From contig JBLHMP010000004.1 of the NCBI GenBank assembly GCA_047623555.1, positions 1-64,000 of the forward strand: 64,000 nucleotides of DNA. The letters are read 5' to 3'. The notes under the pieces are model-generated. The model was not told the DNA's origin. It made no database searches and saw only the letters and a list, made by a program, of their open reading frames with translations. The position numbers and the translations under genes are program-made. Below are positions 36,154-44,717 of the stretch, one piece after another. This DNA is from NORP181 sp047623555 (GTDB lineage Bacteria; Pseudomonadota; Alphaproteobacteria; Rhodobacterales; Rhodobacteraceae). How positions within the stretch are numbered: the stretch's first letter is position 1; every line of letters starts with the position of its first letter.

Positions 36154-36573
36154 TCAGGAATATTTGAATTGTTCGATATGTCCGTTGTCGACAACACAAC
36201 TCACATGCTTTGTTCTGTGCCCATAAGTGAAATAGCTGGTTGCAACCATGTAAACATGGATAGAGCCATCGTCTTTCTTGGCGGTATTTATTACGTGATC
36301 AAGTATAAAATTGTAACCACCGGCGTGTTTAACTTCCTTCAATCCATGATGCACACATTTGCCAACTGCGTTTTCGTGTTCGCCAGCATGTGGGTGAGGT
36401 TTATACTCAGGCTCGCCCCGCTTATGTTGATCATGGGCAATCGCAGCACCTAAAACCCCCAGCGCAATGATCCCTGCAGCCGCCTGGGCTGCACTATTAT
36501 GTGCCGTAGATGGCGCGGCCGAAACGGCCAGTGCCAATGCCGTCGCAGTTACCAGTGAAGTTATTTTTTTCAT
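36154..36573 (-). CDS. Small exported protein of unknown function
   Basis: The start at 36573 gives 139 residues with a clear signal peptide, MKKITSLVTATALALAVSAA, with cleavage probably after STAHN. A short hydrophobic glycine/alanine-rich stretch (about 34-48) is followed by a His-rich part (HDQHKRGEPEYKPHPHAGEH). A globular C-terminal half carries two cysteines (GKCVHHGL and VSCVVDNGH) that could pair. I do not recognise the family. It is likely periplasmic. Confidence 0.65.
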   Translation of the reverse strand: MKKITSLVTATALALAVSAAPSTAHNSAAQAAAGIIALGVLGAAIAHDQHKRGEPEYKPHPHAGEHENAVGKCVHHGLKEVKHAGGYNFILDHVINTAKKDDGSIHVYMVATSYFTYGHRTKHVSCVVDNGHIEQFKYS

Positions 36574-36768
36574 GTGTATCTCCCTCATGCTTTCAAAACT
36601 CAAAACTTTTCCGCTCTCAAATTCATCTGTGACACGAAGCGGATTTTACTAACGTTCACCTCGGCCCGCCGCATTTATACTTTGAATTCATCGTCCTTGT
36701 TGTCAAGCAACAAGGCTGGCCACCCTGGCAAAACTCCCGTGCTGATTTTTGCTATTTGGACACAAAAA

Positions 36769-36795
36769 GACGCCCAAAGCGTTAACCCGGGCGTC
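36769..36795 (-). terminator. Terminator after the DUF1127 gene
   Basis: On the minus strand GACGCCC pairs with GGGCGTC over a 13-base loop and is followed by TTTTTGTG. It lies about 115 bp downstream of the DUF1127 stop. The rest of 36604-36910 shows no convincing gene. Confidence 0.65.
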
Positions 36796-36910
36796 CAAAA
36801 TCAATGTAAAGTAGGAATTAGCTTACTGTCTCTAATTTGGGCGATATCCAGAACACATTCCTTTCTTGATTCCAAACAATTGCGCCTGGCACACACGCGC
36901 CCCAATCAGA

Positions 36911-37126
36911 TCAGACCCGGTAAACAGCAACCCGCGCCATTTCGTACAGGTCCGAGCGGTGCAGGCCAAATTCCATCAGCTCCCGGTCGCTCAGAAGTTG
37001 CAGTTCGCCATAGGCACGGTTGAGTTCCAAACGCTGCGCGCGCCTGGCCTGAAGCCCCTCAATCAACCGGCGGATACGCGAAACGAAGCTGAATTCAACG
37101 GAAGTGTTTGCAAGTGTATGTGTCAT
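36911..37126 (-). CDS. DUF1127 (YjiS-like) small protein
   Basis: The start at 37126 gives 71 residues, MTHTLANTSVEFSFVSRIRR and so on. The C-terminal ELNRAYGELQLLSDRELMEF followed by GLHRSDLYEMAR is the DUF1127 consensus, in which an arginine-rich helix binds RNA or a regulator. Small DUF1127 proteins in alphaproteobacteria influence phosphate and carbon metabolism and sRNA stability. It is alone, with its own terminator, inside the island that splits rpmD from rplO. Confidence 0.8.
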   Translation of the reverse strand: MTHTLANTSVEFSFVSRIRRLIEGLQARRAQRLELNRAYGELQLLSDRELMEFGLHRSDLYEMARVAVYRV

Positions 37127-37755
37127 TATCTCGGTCCATCTGTTCCGCTGGGCGCCCATCGCCCCACGGCAAATTATAACTGTAACTGGCAGATAAGAAC
37201 TACGTCCTCGGGGGACAACGGATGTTTGAGCCTTGTCGACATGCGCTGGGGGCATGGGTGAGGTTGTGCTTTCGGATCAGAAATAACTCAATGTCTTGTC
37301 GAAAATCCCCTAATGTTAAACTGCAAACTTAAGGACAAAAGGGAAACATAATAACAAGGCCATTGGCATCGGTTTCAGAGCTATCAATATCCGCGACCGC
37401 AGGTTTCTTTTGCGATGTTATGAGTTTATTCATTCAACCTGACTTTGTTATCGCAGGAACATTGGCCGGTTGATACATGCCTCAAAATCCCAGCAGCTCG
37501 AAGCCAGCGGCATAAATTGGATGAAAATTGTCACATTCGATGTCAACTGCCAGACGAAAATCCTAAGTAAATCAGCGAGTCGCTTAGACCTGGAAATAAT
37601 ACACTATCTGTGGCGTGAAAAACCTGTGGCACGCAAGAAGAACCAAAAATAAATTGGGAAAACAAGCATATCACTCCGCCGTTGAAATATACGTGATTGC
37701 CGACGATACTTGTATATACGAGACGCTCGACCACATTAGCACTCATAAAGAAGCA
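37127..37755. other. Gap between the DUF1127 gene and the rpmD terminator
   Basis: No convincing gene. A plus-strand frame of 60 codons at 37470-37652 has no recognisable motif or good ribosome-binding site and is probably not real. The first 150 bases upstream of 37126 must hold the DUF1127 promoter. The region is richer in A and T than the ribosomal genes on either side, in keeping with acquired DNA. Confidence 0.5.
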
Positions 37756-37797
37756 AACTAGAAACGCCCCCGGTTTTCACCGAGGGCGTTTCTAGTT
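37756..37797 (-). terminator. Strong terminator downstream of rpmD
   Basis: AACTAGAAACGCCC and its exact complement form a 14-bp perfect stem around a loop of 14 bases. On the minus strand it is followed by TTGCTTCTTT. It lies about 90 bp after the rpmD stop, so the spc operon ends here instead of continuing into rplO. A second, T-less hairpin (AAACGCTC/GAGCGTTT) lies at 37838-37858. Confidence 0.85.
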
Positions 37798-37884
37798 AGG
37801 CTAGCGAAGCTCTGAGGCTCCGCCTGTGATCACCATAAACGCTCTAACAGAGCGTTTGTCAGGCCTTGCGGCCAAAACCGATGG

Positions 37885-38073
37885 TCAGCCCTTTTCTTCG
37901 ATGATCTCAACCATGTGAGAGATCGAGTTTACCATGCCGCGAACGGAAGGCGTGTCTTCCAACTCGCGGGTTTTGTTCATCTTGTTCAGACCCAGACCGA
38001 TCAACGTAGCACGCTGTTTGGCGGGGCGGCGGATCGGAGAACCAACCTGCTTGACGACGATAGTTTTTGCCAT
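37885..38073 (-). CDS. rpmD: Ribosomal protein uL30
   Basis: The 62-residue protein begins MAKTIVVKQVGSPIRRPAKQ and has TLIGLGLNKMNKTRELEDTP, the L30 signature. It follows rpsE by 12 bp. It is the last gene of the S17-to-L30 block here, because a strong terminator rather than rplO follows. Confidence 0.97.
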   Translation of the reverse strand: MAKTIVVKQVGSPIRRPAKQRATLIGLGLNKMNKTRELEDTPSVRGMVNSISHMVEIIEEKG

Positions 38074-38085
38074 GTTCCGGACTCC

Positions 38086-38667
38086 TTACGCGTCTGCTGC
38101 TTCGGCCGAAGCCTTAGCTGGTGCTTCGTCCCGACGCGGCAGGATGTCAGCAACCTTTTTACCACGACGCTGTGCGACAGAACGGGGGCTGCTTTCTTTT
38201 TGCAGACCGTCCATGGTGGCACGGATCATGTTATATGGATTCTGCGAACCCAGCGATTTGGACACAACGTCCTTAACGCCAAGCATTTCAAACACAGCAC
38301 GCATTGGACCACCGGCAATAATACCAGTACCCTCGGGGGCTGTCCGCATAACGACTTTACCGGCGCCATGACGGCCTTCCATGTCGTGGTGCAGCGTACG
38401 ACCTTCGCGCAATTGCACGCGGATCATCTGGCGCTTGGCTTTTTCAGTGGCTTTGCGAATGGCCTCAGGGACCTCTTTCGCTTTACCTTTGCCAAAGCCC
38501 ACACGACCTTTTTGGTCACCAACAACAACCAACGCAGCAAAGCCAAAACGCTTACCACCTTTGACGGTCTTGGAAACACGGTTGATTGCGACCAGACGGT
38601 CGGCGAATTCTGGGGTCTCGTCGCGTTGATTGCGGCGATTGCCTCCACGTTTGTCATCTCTTGCCAT
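38086..38667 (-). CDS. rpsE: Ribosomal protein uS5
   Basis: The 193-residue protein has the S5 signature VAINRVSKTVKGGKRFGFAA followed by LVVVGDQKGRVGFGKGKA and the domain VVMRTAPEGTGIIAGGPMRA. It lines the mRNA entry side of the 30S subunit and affects accuracy. The spectinomycin-contact loop shows the ordinary sequence. About 115 bp separate it from rplR, longer than most gaps here. Confidence 0.97.
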   Translation of the reverse strand: MARDDKRGGNRRNQRDETPEFADRLVAINRVSKTVKGGKRFGFAALVVVGDQKGRVGFGKGKAKEVPEAIRKATEKAKRQMIRVQLREGRTLHHDMEGRHGAGKVVMRTAPEGTGIIAGGPMRAVFEMLGVKDVVSKSLGSQNPYNMIRATMDGLQKESSPRSVAQRRGKKVADILPRRDEAPAKASAEAADA

Positions 38668-38781
38668 CAGGCATCCTTTCGTTTCAGCACTCCATGCGCC
38701 GAAATTATCAATCCAGGTGAGCCTGCCCTTGCGGGCAAAGCTCCCGGATCATCGAGACGGCCATCACAGGCCGTCTGCTGT

Positions 38782-39141
38782 TTAGATCTTGAGGCCAGCC
38801 TCACGAGCGGCAGAGGCCAAGGCCTTTACCTTCCCATGAAACAGGAAACCACCACGATCAAAATAGGCCTCTTCAACACCAGCCTTTTTTGCCCGCTCGG
38901 CAATCAAAGCACCAACTTTGGTCGCTGCTTCGATGTTGTTCTTGCCGACAAAGCCCAGATCTTTCTCGAGAGTGGAAGCCGACGCAAGCGTCACGCCATT
39001 CACATCGTCGATCAGCTGGGCGCTGATGTTTTTGTTGGACCGGTGAACCGACAGACGTAGACGCCCGGTGTTCACTTTGCGAAGTTTGTTCCGAACGCGC
39101 AGGCGGCGTTTCAGAAACAGTGTTCTTTTGCTGTTTGCCAT
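38782..39141 (-). CDS. rplR: Ribosomal protein uL18
   Basis: The 119-residue product has RLRVRNKLRKVNTGRLRLSV and HRSNKNISAQLIDD, then ALIAERAKKAGVEEAYFDRG and the C-terminal KVKALASAAREAGLKI. It binds 5S rRNA in the 50S central protuberance. It lies 11 bp after rplF in standard spc order. Confidence 0.97.
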   Translation of the reverse strand: MANSKRTLFLKRRLRVRNKLRKVNTGRLRLSVHRSNKNISAQLIDDVNGVTLASASTLEKDLGFVGKNNIEAATKVGALIAERAKKAGVEEAYFDRGGFLFHGKVKALASAAREAGLKI

Positions 39142-39152
39142 ACCGTTGCTCC

Positions 39153-39686
39153 TTACTTCTTCTTGCCTTCTTTGCGGAATACGAACTCGCCTTTATAGCG
39201 GATGCCTTTGCCCTTATAGGGCTCGGGCTTACGCCATTTGCGGATGTTCGCGGCGACCTGACCAACTTCTTGTTCGTCAATGCCTTCGACCACAATTTCA
39301 GTCTGCTTTGGCACGGTCAACGTCACACCTTCAGGTGCGATGTATTCCACGTCATGAGACAGACCAAGGTTCAGTTTCAGCGTGTTACCCTGAAGTGAGG
39401 CACGATAGCCCACACCCTGGATTTCAAGCTCTTTCTTAAAGCCAACCGTTACGCCAGTCACCAGATTGGAGACCATTGTACGGCTCATACCCCATTGCTG
39501 GCGCGCCCGCTTTGAGCTTCCGCGGGGAGTGATGGTCACGACATTGCCGTCAACAGCAAGCGTCACATCATCCGTCGCCGAAAACGTACGGGTGCCCTTA
39601 GGGCCTTTGACTTCGATGGTCTGGCCGGACACAGATGCGCTAACACCTGTGGGCAGCTCGACCGGTTTCTTACCAATACGAGACAT
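39153..39686 (-). CDS. rplF: Ribosomal protein uL6
   Basis: The start at 39686 (MSRIGKKPVELPTGVSASVS, 177 residues) is the standard one; the TTG before it is not. The signature PEPYKGKGIRYKGEFVFRKE at the C-terminus contacts 23S rRNA near the GTPase centre. It is nine bases after rpsH. Confidence 0.97.
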   Translation of the reverse strand: MSRIGKKPVELPTGVSASVSGQTIEVKGPKGTRTFSATDDVTLAVDGNVVTITPRGSSKRARQQWGMSRTMVSNLVTGVTVGFKKELEIQGVGYRASLQGNTLKLNLGLSHDVEYIAPEGVTLTVPKQTEIVVEGIDEQEVGQVAANIRKWRKPEPYKGKGIRYKGEFVFRKEGKKK

Positions 39687-39695
39687 CAAACTCTC

Positions 39696-40088
39696 CTAGA
39701 ATACAGAGCAAAGCACTTCGCCGCCAACATTGGCCGCCCGTGCACTTGCATCTGACATCACGCCGCGAGGCGTGGAGACAATCGACACACCCAAACCCTG
39801 ACGGATCGACGGGAGGTCCTTGGCGCCCAAATAAACGCGACGACCGGGCTTAGAAACCCGCTTCAGTTCGCGAATGACAGGAATGCCTTCATAGTATTTC
39901 AGGCTGATTTCGATTGCCGGATGGCCATCTGCACCAGTCATATGCTCATATCCGCGGATATAGCCTTCGTCGGTCAGCACATCCAGAACCCAGGCGCGAA
40001 GCTTGGACCCAGGTGTCATCACCGTGGATTTGCCGCGCATCTGGCTGTTACGGATACGGGTGAGCATGTCTGCGATAGGATCGGTCAT
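39696..40088 (-). CDS. rpsH: Ribosomal protein uS8
   Basis: The 130-residue protein begins MTDPIADMLTRIRNSQMRGK and ends TPRGVMSDASARAANVGGEV followed by LCSVF, the S8 signature that binds 16S rRNA helix 21. S8 also represses the spc operon in enteric bacteria. Whether it does so here, with the operon split, is unknown. Confidence 0.97.
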   Translation of the reverse strand: MTDPIADMLTRIRNSQMRGKSTVMTPGSKLRAWVLDVLTDEGYIRGYEHMTGADGHPAIEISLKYYEGIPVIRELKRVSKPGRRVYLGAKDLPSIRQGLGVSIVSTPRGVMSDASARAANVGGEVLCSVF

Positions 40089-40101
40089 ATCATTCTCTCC
40101 C

Positions 40102-40407
40102 TTACCAGCTCGACTTGACCATGCCGGGGATCAGGCCAGCAGAGCCCAGATCCCGCAGCGCGATCCGCGAAATTTTCAGTTTACGATAATACGCATGTGG
40201 ACGACCGGTCAGCTGGCAACGGTTGTGCAGCCGGACGGCCGAACTGTTGCGCGGCAATTTTGCAAGCTTCAGAGACGCGCGAAAACGCTCGTCCATAGGC
40301 TTGGATTGGTCACTCACGATTGCTTTCAGCTCGGCCCGCTTAACGGCATATTTTGCCACCAGCTTCTCGCGCTTCTTTTCGCGTTCGATCATTGATTTTT
40401 TAGCCAT
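40102..40407 (-). CDS. rpsN: Ribosomal protein uS14
   Basis: The 101-residue, zinc-free (C-minus) form of S14 begins MAKKSMIEREKKREKLVAKY. It has LPRNSSAVRLHNRCQLTGRP followed by HAYYRKLKISRIALRDL, where the zinc-binding cysteines of the other form are absent. It is part of the 30S head and lies 13 bp from rpsH. Confidence 0.97.
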   Translation of the reverse strand: MAKKSMIEREKKREKLVAKYAVKRAELKAIVSDQSKPMDERFRASLKLAKLPRNSSAVRLHNRCQLTGRPHAYYRKLKISRIALRDLGSAGLIPGMVKSSW

Positions 40408-40425
40408 GTCTAATCCTTCCCGCGC

Positions 40426-40989
40426 TTAAGTGGTGAACGGCATGTTGAAATGCTTCAACAATGCTTCACCTTCGGCGTCGGTTTTCGCTGTGGTCGCGAT
40501 GACGATGTCCATTCCCCAGGGTTCGTCGACTTTGTCGAAATCGATTTCCGGGAACACAAGAAGTTCTTTCAGGCCAAAGGCATAGTTGCCACGGCCGTCG
40601 AACGATTTGGCAGACACGCCGCGGAAATCCCGAATCCGGGGCATTGCGACAGTTGTCAGACGATCAAGAAATTCATACATCCGGTTGCCGCGCAGGGTAA
40701 CTTTGGTCCCCAGTGGCATCTCTTCACGTACCCGGAAACCCGCGATGGATTTCTTGGCGATGTTGATGACCGCATGTTGACCGGCAATCAATGTCAGCTC
40801 GGCCTGGGCCGATTTGACTTTCTTGCTGTCACGCACAGCAGCTGCACCGCAACCAATGTTCAGGACGATTTTGTCCAGACGCGGGATCATCATCTCGTTC
40901 TTGTAGCCGAACTCTTCCGTCATGGAAGCACGAATGCTGTCCTTGTAGGCGGCCTTAAGACGTGGCGTGTATTCTGCAGTATCAAGCAT
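40426..40989 (-). CDS. rplE: Ribosomal protein uL5
   Basis: Starting at ATG 40989 (MLDTAEYTPRLKAAYKDSIR) gives 187 residues. PRLDKIVLNIGCGAAAVRDS, GTKVTLRGNRMYEFLDRLTT and PEIDFDKVDEPWGMDIVIAT are L5 signatures. It binds 5S rRNA and the P-site tRNA. It overlaps the stop of rplX by eight bases. Confidence 0.97.
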   Translation of the reverse strand: MLDTAEYTPRLKAAYKDSIRASMTEEFGYKNEMMIPRLDKIVLNIGCGAAAVRDSKKVKSAQAELTLIAGQHAVINIAKKSIAGFRVREEMPLGTKVTLRGNRMYEFLDRLTTVAMPRIRDFRGVSAKSFDGRGNYAFGLKELLVFPEIDFDKVDEPWGMDIVIATTAKTDAEGEALLKHFNMPFTT

Positions 40990-41293
40990 CAATCACGTCC
41001 CCCGTGGTTTTGGCAAAGCGCACTTTCTTGTCGCCTTCCATTTTGAACCCAACGCGAGTGGCTTTGCCATTTGCGTCGATCAGCGACAGATTGCTAAGCG
41101 CAATCGGCATCGCCTTGGGGATGCGGCCACCCTGCTCAGTCTGAGTTTGGCGGGTTGCGCGAACAGAGATGTTGATACCTTCAACAACAGCTTTACCAGC
41201 AGATGGGTCGATCGAGGTAATAGTACCCTCTTTGCCCTTATCTTTGCCGGCAAGCACGATGATCTTGTCGCCTTTGCGAAGTTTAGCAGCCAT
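40982..41293 (-). CDS. rplX: Ribosomal protein uL24
   Basis: The 103-residue protein has the KOW motif KLRKGDKIIVLAGKDKGKEG at its N-terminus and the RATRQTQTEQGGRIPKAMPI stretch typical of L24, which starts 50S assembly. It lies two bases after rplN and overlaps rplE. Confidence 0.97.
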   Translation of the reverse strand: MAAKLRKGDKIIVLAGKDKGKEGTITSIDPSAGKAVVEGINISVRATRQTQTEQGGRIPKAMPIALSNLSLIDANGKATRVGFKMEGDKKVRFAKTTGDVIDA

Positions 41294-41295
41294 GA

Positions 41296-41664
41296 CTACA
41301 GAACCTCCGGTGCAAGCGAAATGATCTTCATAAAGTTCTTGGCACGCAGTTCGCGAACAACTGGGCCAAAGATACGTGTACCCAGTGGCTCATTGTTGTT
41401 GTTGAGGATCACAGCCGCGTTCCGGTCAAACCGGATGGCTGTGCCGTCTGCGCGACGGACTTCTTTAGCGGTGCGTACAACGACAGCCTTACGGACATCG
41501 CCTTTTTTCACGCGACCGCGTGGGATGGCTTCCTTAACCGAGACAACAATAATGTCGCCTACGGATGCGTATCTACGCTTGGAACCACCCAGAACCTTAA
41601 TGCACTGAACACGGCGAGCGCCGCTGTTGTCAGCCACATCAAGATTGGTCTGCATCTGGATCAT
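41296..41664 (-). CDS. rplN: Ribosomal protein uL14
   Basis: The 122-residue protein begins MIQMQTNLDVADNSGARRVQ and has YASVGDIIVVSVKEAIPRGR and LNNNNEPLGTRIFGPVVREL. These are L14 hallmarks. It contacts 16S rRNA at an intersubunit bridge. About 70 bp separate it from rpsQ. Confidence 0.97.
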   Translation of the reverse strand: MIQMQTNLDVADNSGARRVQCIKVLGGSKRRYASVGDIIVVSVKEAIPRGRVKKGDVRKAVVVRTAKEVRRADGTAIRFDRNAAVILNNNNEPLGTRIFGPVVRELRAKNFMKIISLAPEVL

Positions 41665-41735
41665 GTGGTTTCTCCCGACCTTTGAGGACCTTCCTTAGGC
41701 CCCAGGGTTTCGATCAATCTGTTAGGTTCGCTGGC

Positions 41736-41966
41736 TTACGCCGACAAAACCTCCCAGCGTTTCGTTTTCGACTTGGGCGCGCATTCGATGATGCGGATCT
41801 TGTCGCCAGTCTTGAATACGTTCTGTTCATCGTGGGCCCGATATTTCTTGGACCGACGAATGGTTTTCTTCAGAACAGGGTGGGTAAAGCGACGCTCAAC
41901 AGACACGGTTACGGTCTGGGCGTTGGCGTCACTTGTCACGACGCCGGAAAGGATACGTTTAGGCAT
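41736..41966 (-). CDS. rpsQ: Ribosomal protein uS17
   Basis: The 76-residue protein begins MPKRILSGVVTSDANAQTVT and has VERRFTHPVLKKTIRRSKKY, the S17 OB-fold sequence that binds 16S rRNA. It lies 13 bp after rpmC. Confidence 0.97.
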   Translation of the reverse strand: MPKRILSGVVTSDANAQTVTVSVERRFTHPVLKKTIRRSKKYRAHDEQNVFKTGDKIRIIECAPKSKTKRWEVLSA

Positions 41967-41979
41967 ATTTCAGGCTCCG

Positions 41980-42183
41980 TTATTCAGCGGCCGCAGAAGC
42001 GGCCTTTTGGTTCAAAATCGTCTTGACCCGAGCAGCACTACGACGTGCCTTGCGGATACTAGATGCATTTTCCAACTGGCCCGAGGCCTGCTGAAAGCGC
42101 AAATTGAACGATTCTTTTTTCAGATTAACCAGTTCTTCACGAAGCTGATCAGGTGTTTTGTCGCGTAATTCATTGGCGTTCAT
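41980..42183 (-). CDS. rpmC: Ribosomal protein uL29
   Basis: The 67-residue two-helix protein begins MNANELRDKTPDQLREELVN and has LKKESFNLRFQQASGQLENA, the L29 signature; it borders the peptide exit tunnel. It normally follows rplP directly. Here 1 kb with a HEPN-like gene and a terminator lies upstream, so it must head a new transcription unit. Confidence 0.97.
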   Translation of the reverse strand: MNANELRDKTPDQLREELVNLKKESFNLRFQQASGQLENASSIRKARRSAARVKTILNQKAASAAAE

Positions 42184-42262
42184 CGCCTTTTTCCTTTCAA
42201 CATCACTGGCAGGCCCCCAAAAAGGGTCACCCTGTTTCCAGTGGAGTCCATGATGAATGCTG

Positions 42263-42291
42263 CCAATACGCCGAGTCTCGAGTTAACGCAA
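42263..42291 (-). promoter_or_regulatory. Possible promoter for the rpmC-to-rpmD block
   Basis: On the minus strand TTGCGT and TATTGG are 17 bp apart, about 80 bp upstream of the rpmC ATG. A promoter is needed here because the upstream rplP transcript has its own terminator, but these boxes are only moderate matches. Confidence 0.3.
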
Positions 42292-42358
42292 CCCCAGTTT
42301 ATGTCATTGCGAAACGCTCCAATTTACACACCGCGTCCGAACCGAGGGGTGGGTGCAA

Positions 42359-42410
42359 AGCGCCCGCCCCGTGGGGGCGGTTCGGGCGCTGCCTTTGCCT
42401 CTGGCAAAGG
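42359..42410 (-). terminator. Pair of hairpins downstream of the HEPN-like gene
   Basis: CCTTTGCC/GGCAAAGG (42392-42410) and the long AGCGCCCG/CGGGCGCT (42359-42390, with an inner CGCCCC/GGGGCG) follow each other on the minus strand, directly after the HEPN-like frame, and end in CTTTGC. They may stop transcription from that gene before rpmC, although the T run is short. Confidence 0.45.
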
Positions 42411-42417
42411 TATTGGT

Positions 42418-43065
42418 TCATCCAGCAATAGTATTACGGATCTGAGGGTCAAGCCGTTCAAAAAACATCATATGTTGATCGACGAAAAGCGCTCTTTGCT
42501 CGTCGAAACCTCTATGCTTCCTTTTTGTCCCCTTAAGTAGCCCCTCCAGCAATCTGATGCTGTCGTATGCAAACTTAATCACCTCGCCATTCTCTAATAA
42601 GAAACTATGTTCATCGACCAGATCGCTTTTCTTTCGGTCATGGCTTTTACCAACAATTAGCGAGTGTGCCAAAAATTACGTTCTAGCTACTCGAAGTCGC
42701 GTCTTCAGTGGATGGCACTTTAGTTTTTCGTAAACGAGCCTTTCAGGTTTTCCCTCGGCTAAGCCAATAAAGCCCAAATATTTGTGCTGGGAAAAATGAT
42801 CCACCAAGTTTGGCAGCGATAGCTTTGGTGATTTCGATCCGCCTTCCTCCCAAAGGCGACTCAAAGCCAGCGCCAGCCCCTCCATTGAGCACTGTAACAG
42901 CCCTTCTAGAGTACGCACATGTCCTTCTCGATCTGACGGGAACAACACTTGATGGTTTTTGAAAGCGATTTCGCAAAACACCGCTTGAGACATCAGAAAC
43001 CGGTACTCAACATCAAAACGGTGTTTAAATTCCTCATGAAATTGATTGAGTTGCTTCACATTCAT
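42418..43065 (-). pseudogene. HEPN-like (AbiU2-type) gene with one in-frame ochre stop
   Basis: From ATG 43065 the frame reads MNVKQLNQFHEEFKHRFDVE, YRFLMSQAVFCEIAFKNHQV and LLQCSMEGLALALSRLWEEG. It is stopped by TAA at 42676-42678 (codon 130) and resumes in the same frame as FLAHSLIVGKSHDRKKSDLV to a stop at 42418. The helical layout and the R-T-x-F-L-A-H segment resemble the HEPN domain of AbiU2-type abortive-infection proteins, in which R-x(4-6)-H is the RNase motif. The stop falls inside this motif. The gene lies inside the S10 operon between rplP and rpmC, after a terminator. Family assignment is from memory and moderate. Confidence 0.5.
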
Positions 43066-43098
43066 TGCCCGGTACTTAGCATTATTCCAATTCAAAAC

Positions 43099-43132
43099 AA
43101 AAGCCCCCACCGATCTCTCGGCAAGGGCTTTT
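43099..43132 (-). terminator. Terminator downstream of rplP
   Basis: On the minus strand AAAAGCCC pairs with GGGCTTTT around an 18-base loop (with an inner CCGAGAGATCGG stem) and is followed by GTTTTGAATTGG. It lies about 65 bp after the rplP stop, so the S10 operon is cut here. Confidence 0.75.
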
Positions 43133-43198
43133 CTATTCATATCGACGGTGTGGCTCGCAGGTTTTCAAGAAAACCCGCTACACCGCACTAGAGAAGAT

Positions 43199-43612
43199 TT
43201 ACCAATCTTCTCTTACCACAATACGGGTCTTAACCGGCAGTTTCATTGCTGCAAGGCGCAGGGCCTCGCGGGCAACAACGTCGTCAACACCGTCGATCTC
43301 AAACATCACACGACCGGGTTTAACTTTGGCCGCCCAATAATCAACAGACCCTTTACCTTTACCCATCCGAACTTCGGTAGGCTTGGAGGTCACAGGAGTG
43401 TCTGGGAAAATACGGATCCAGACCCGGCCCTGACGTTTCATGTGACGGGTCATGGCACGACGTGCCGCTTCGATCTGACGGGCTGTAACCCGCTCAGGCT
43501 GCAACGATTTCAAACCGTATGTGCCAAATGTCAGATCCGAACCGCCTTTAGCCTGACCGTGAATACGGCCTTTAAACTGCTTGCGGAATTTAGTGCGTTT
43601 TGGTTGAAGCAT
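43199..43612 (-). CDS. rplP: Ribosomal protein uL16
   Basis: The 137-residue protein begins MLQPKRTKFRKQFKGRIHGQ and has GYGLKSLQPERVTARQIEAA-type TYGLKSLQPERVTARQIEAA and KPTEVRMGKGKGSVDYWAAK. It helps place the A-site tRNA. It is 14 bp after rpsC. A terminator and a HEPN-like gene separate it from rpmC. Confidence 0.97.
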   Translation of the reverse strand: MLQPKRTKFRKQFKGRIHGQAKGGSDLTFGTYGLKSLQPERVTARQIEAARRAMTRHMKRQGRVWIRIFPDTPVTSKPTEVRMGKGKGSVDYWAAKVKPGRVMFEIDGVDDVVAREALRLAAMKLPVKTRIVVREDW

Positions 43613-43626
43613 ATCTCACTCCTCCT

Positions 43627-44334
43627 TTAGCGGCGACCGCCAGCACCACGAGGTGCAGGGCCATCCTGGAGTTCCTGAAGACGACGATCATGCGCCGAAG
43701 GATCGTGCTCCATGATCTCACCTTTGAAGATCCAAGTCTTGATCCCGATGATGCCATAAGCTGTGACAGCCTCGACATGCGCGTAATCAATGTCAGCGCG
43801 CAGCGTGTGCAGCGGCACCCGACCTTCACGATACCATTCAGTCCGCGCAATTTCAGCACCGCCCAAACGACCAGCGACGTTGACCCGGATACCCAGGGCC
43901 CCCATGCGCATGGCATTTTGAACCGCACGCTTCATGGCGCGACGGAAAGACACCCGGCGTTCCAATTGCTGTGCGATGGATTCACCAACCAGAGCCGCGT
44001 CAAGTTCCGGCTTGCGAACCTCAACGATGTTCAAGTGCAGTTCGCTTTCGGTGATCTTGGCAATCTTTTTGCGCAGAGTTTCGATGTCTGCGCCCTTCTT
44101 GCCGATGATGACACCGGGACGGGCTGTGTGAATTGTCACGCGGCACTTTTTGTGCGGACGCTCGATGATCACACGGGAAATACCCGCCTGCTTACACTCA
44201 GTCTTGATGAACTCGCGGATTCTCAGGTCTTCCAGAAGAAGATCGCCGAAATCTTTGGTGTTTGCGTACCAGCGGCTGTCCCAGGTGCGGTTGACCTGAA
44301 GACGCATTCCGATTGGATTGACTTTATTTCCCAT
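43627..44334 (-). CDS. rpsC: Ribosomal protein uS3
   Basis: The 235-residue protein begins MGNKVNPIGMRLQVNRTWDS and has the KH domain VTIHTARPGVIIGKKGADIE and SGRLGGAEIARTEWYREGRV-like NVAGRLGGAEIARTEWYREG. It is at the mRNA entry channel. Its start overlaps the last base of rplV. Confidence 0.97.
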   Translation of the reverse strand: MGNKVNPIGMRLQVNRTWDSRWYANTKDFGDLLLEDLRIREFIKTECKQAGISRVIIERPHKKCRVTIHTARPGVIIGKKGADIETLRKKIAKITESELHLNIVEVRKPELDAALVGESIAQQLERRVSFRRAMKRAVQNAMRMGALGIRVNVAGRLGGAEIARTEWYREGRVPLHTLRADIDYAHVEAVTAYGIIGIKTWIFKGEIMEHDPSAHDRRLQELQDGPAPRGAGGRR

Positions 44335-44714
44335 CAGACTTGCTCCTCAACCTGGCGAACCAGGATTGTCAGTTGCGAAAACGGCTTCATGATCTTGCCA
44401 AACCGACCCCGGGCGCGTGGACGTCCACGTTTCAGGGTCATGTTCTTGCCAACATAGGCCTCGGCGACGATCAGTTCATCGACGTCCAGATCATGGTTGT
44501 TCTCGGCATTTGCAATCGCAGACTGAAGGCATTTCTTAACGTCGCCAGCAATGCGTTTATTGCTGAAGGTCAAAACATTCAGCGCCTGATCAACTTTCTT
44601 GCCACGGATCATAGCCGCAACCAAGTTCAGCTTTTGCGGGGAAGTACGCAGCATACGCAGTTTTGCCATTGCTTCGTTATCAGCCACGCGGCGGGGATTT
44701 TTATCCTTGCTCAT
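44334..44714 (-). CDS. rplV: Ribosomal protein uL22
   Basis: The 126-residue protein has LRTSPQKLNLVAAMIRGKKV and the C-terminal hairpin GKNMTLKRGRPRARGRFGKI that lines the exit tunnel, as in all L22. No deletion associated with macrolide resistance is seen. It is four bases after rpsS. Confidence 0.97.
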   Translation of the reverse strand: MSKDKNPRRVADNEAMAKLRMLRTSPQKLNLVAAMIRGKKVDQALNVLTFSNKRIAGDVKKCLQSAIANAENNHDLDVDELIVAEAYVGKNMTLKRGRPRARGRFGKIMKPFSQLTILVRQVEEQV

Positions 44715-44717
44715 GGC

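Noticed and set aside
37470..37652. A 60-codon plus-strand frame in the rpmD-rplO island
   Set aside because: No recognisable similarity or ribosome-binding site; AT-rich region where chance frames are short but frequent.
42184..42417. A CRISPR-like or riboswitch-like element in the hairpin-rich rpmC leader
   Set aside because: No repeated spacer-repeat structure and no known riboswitch core; the hairpins are better explained as a terminator plus promoter region.
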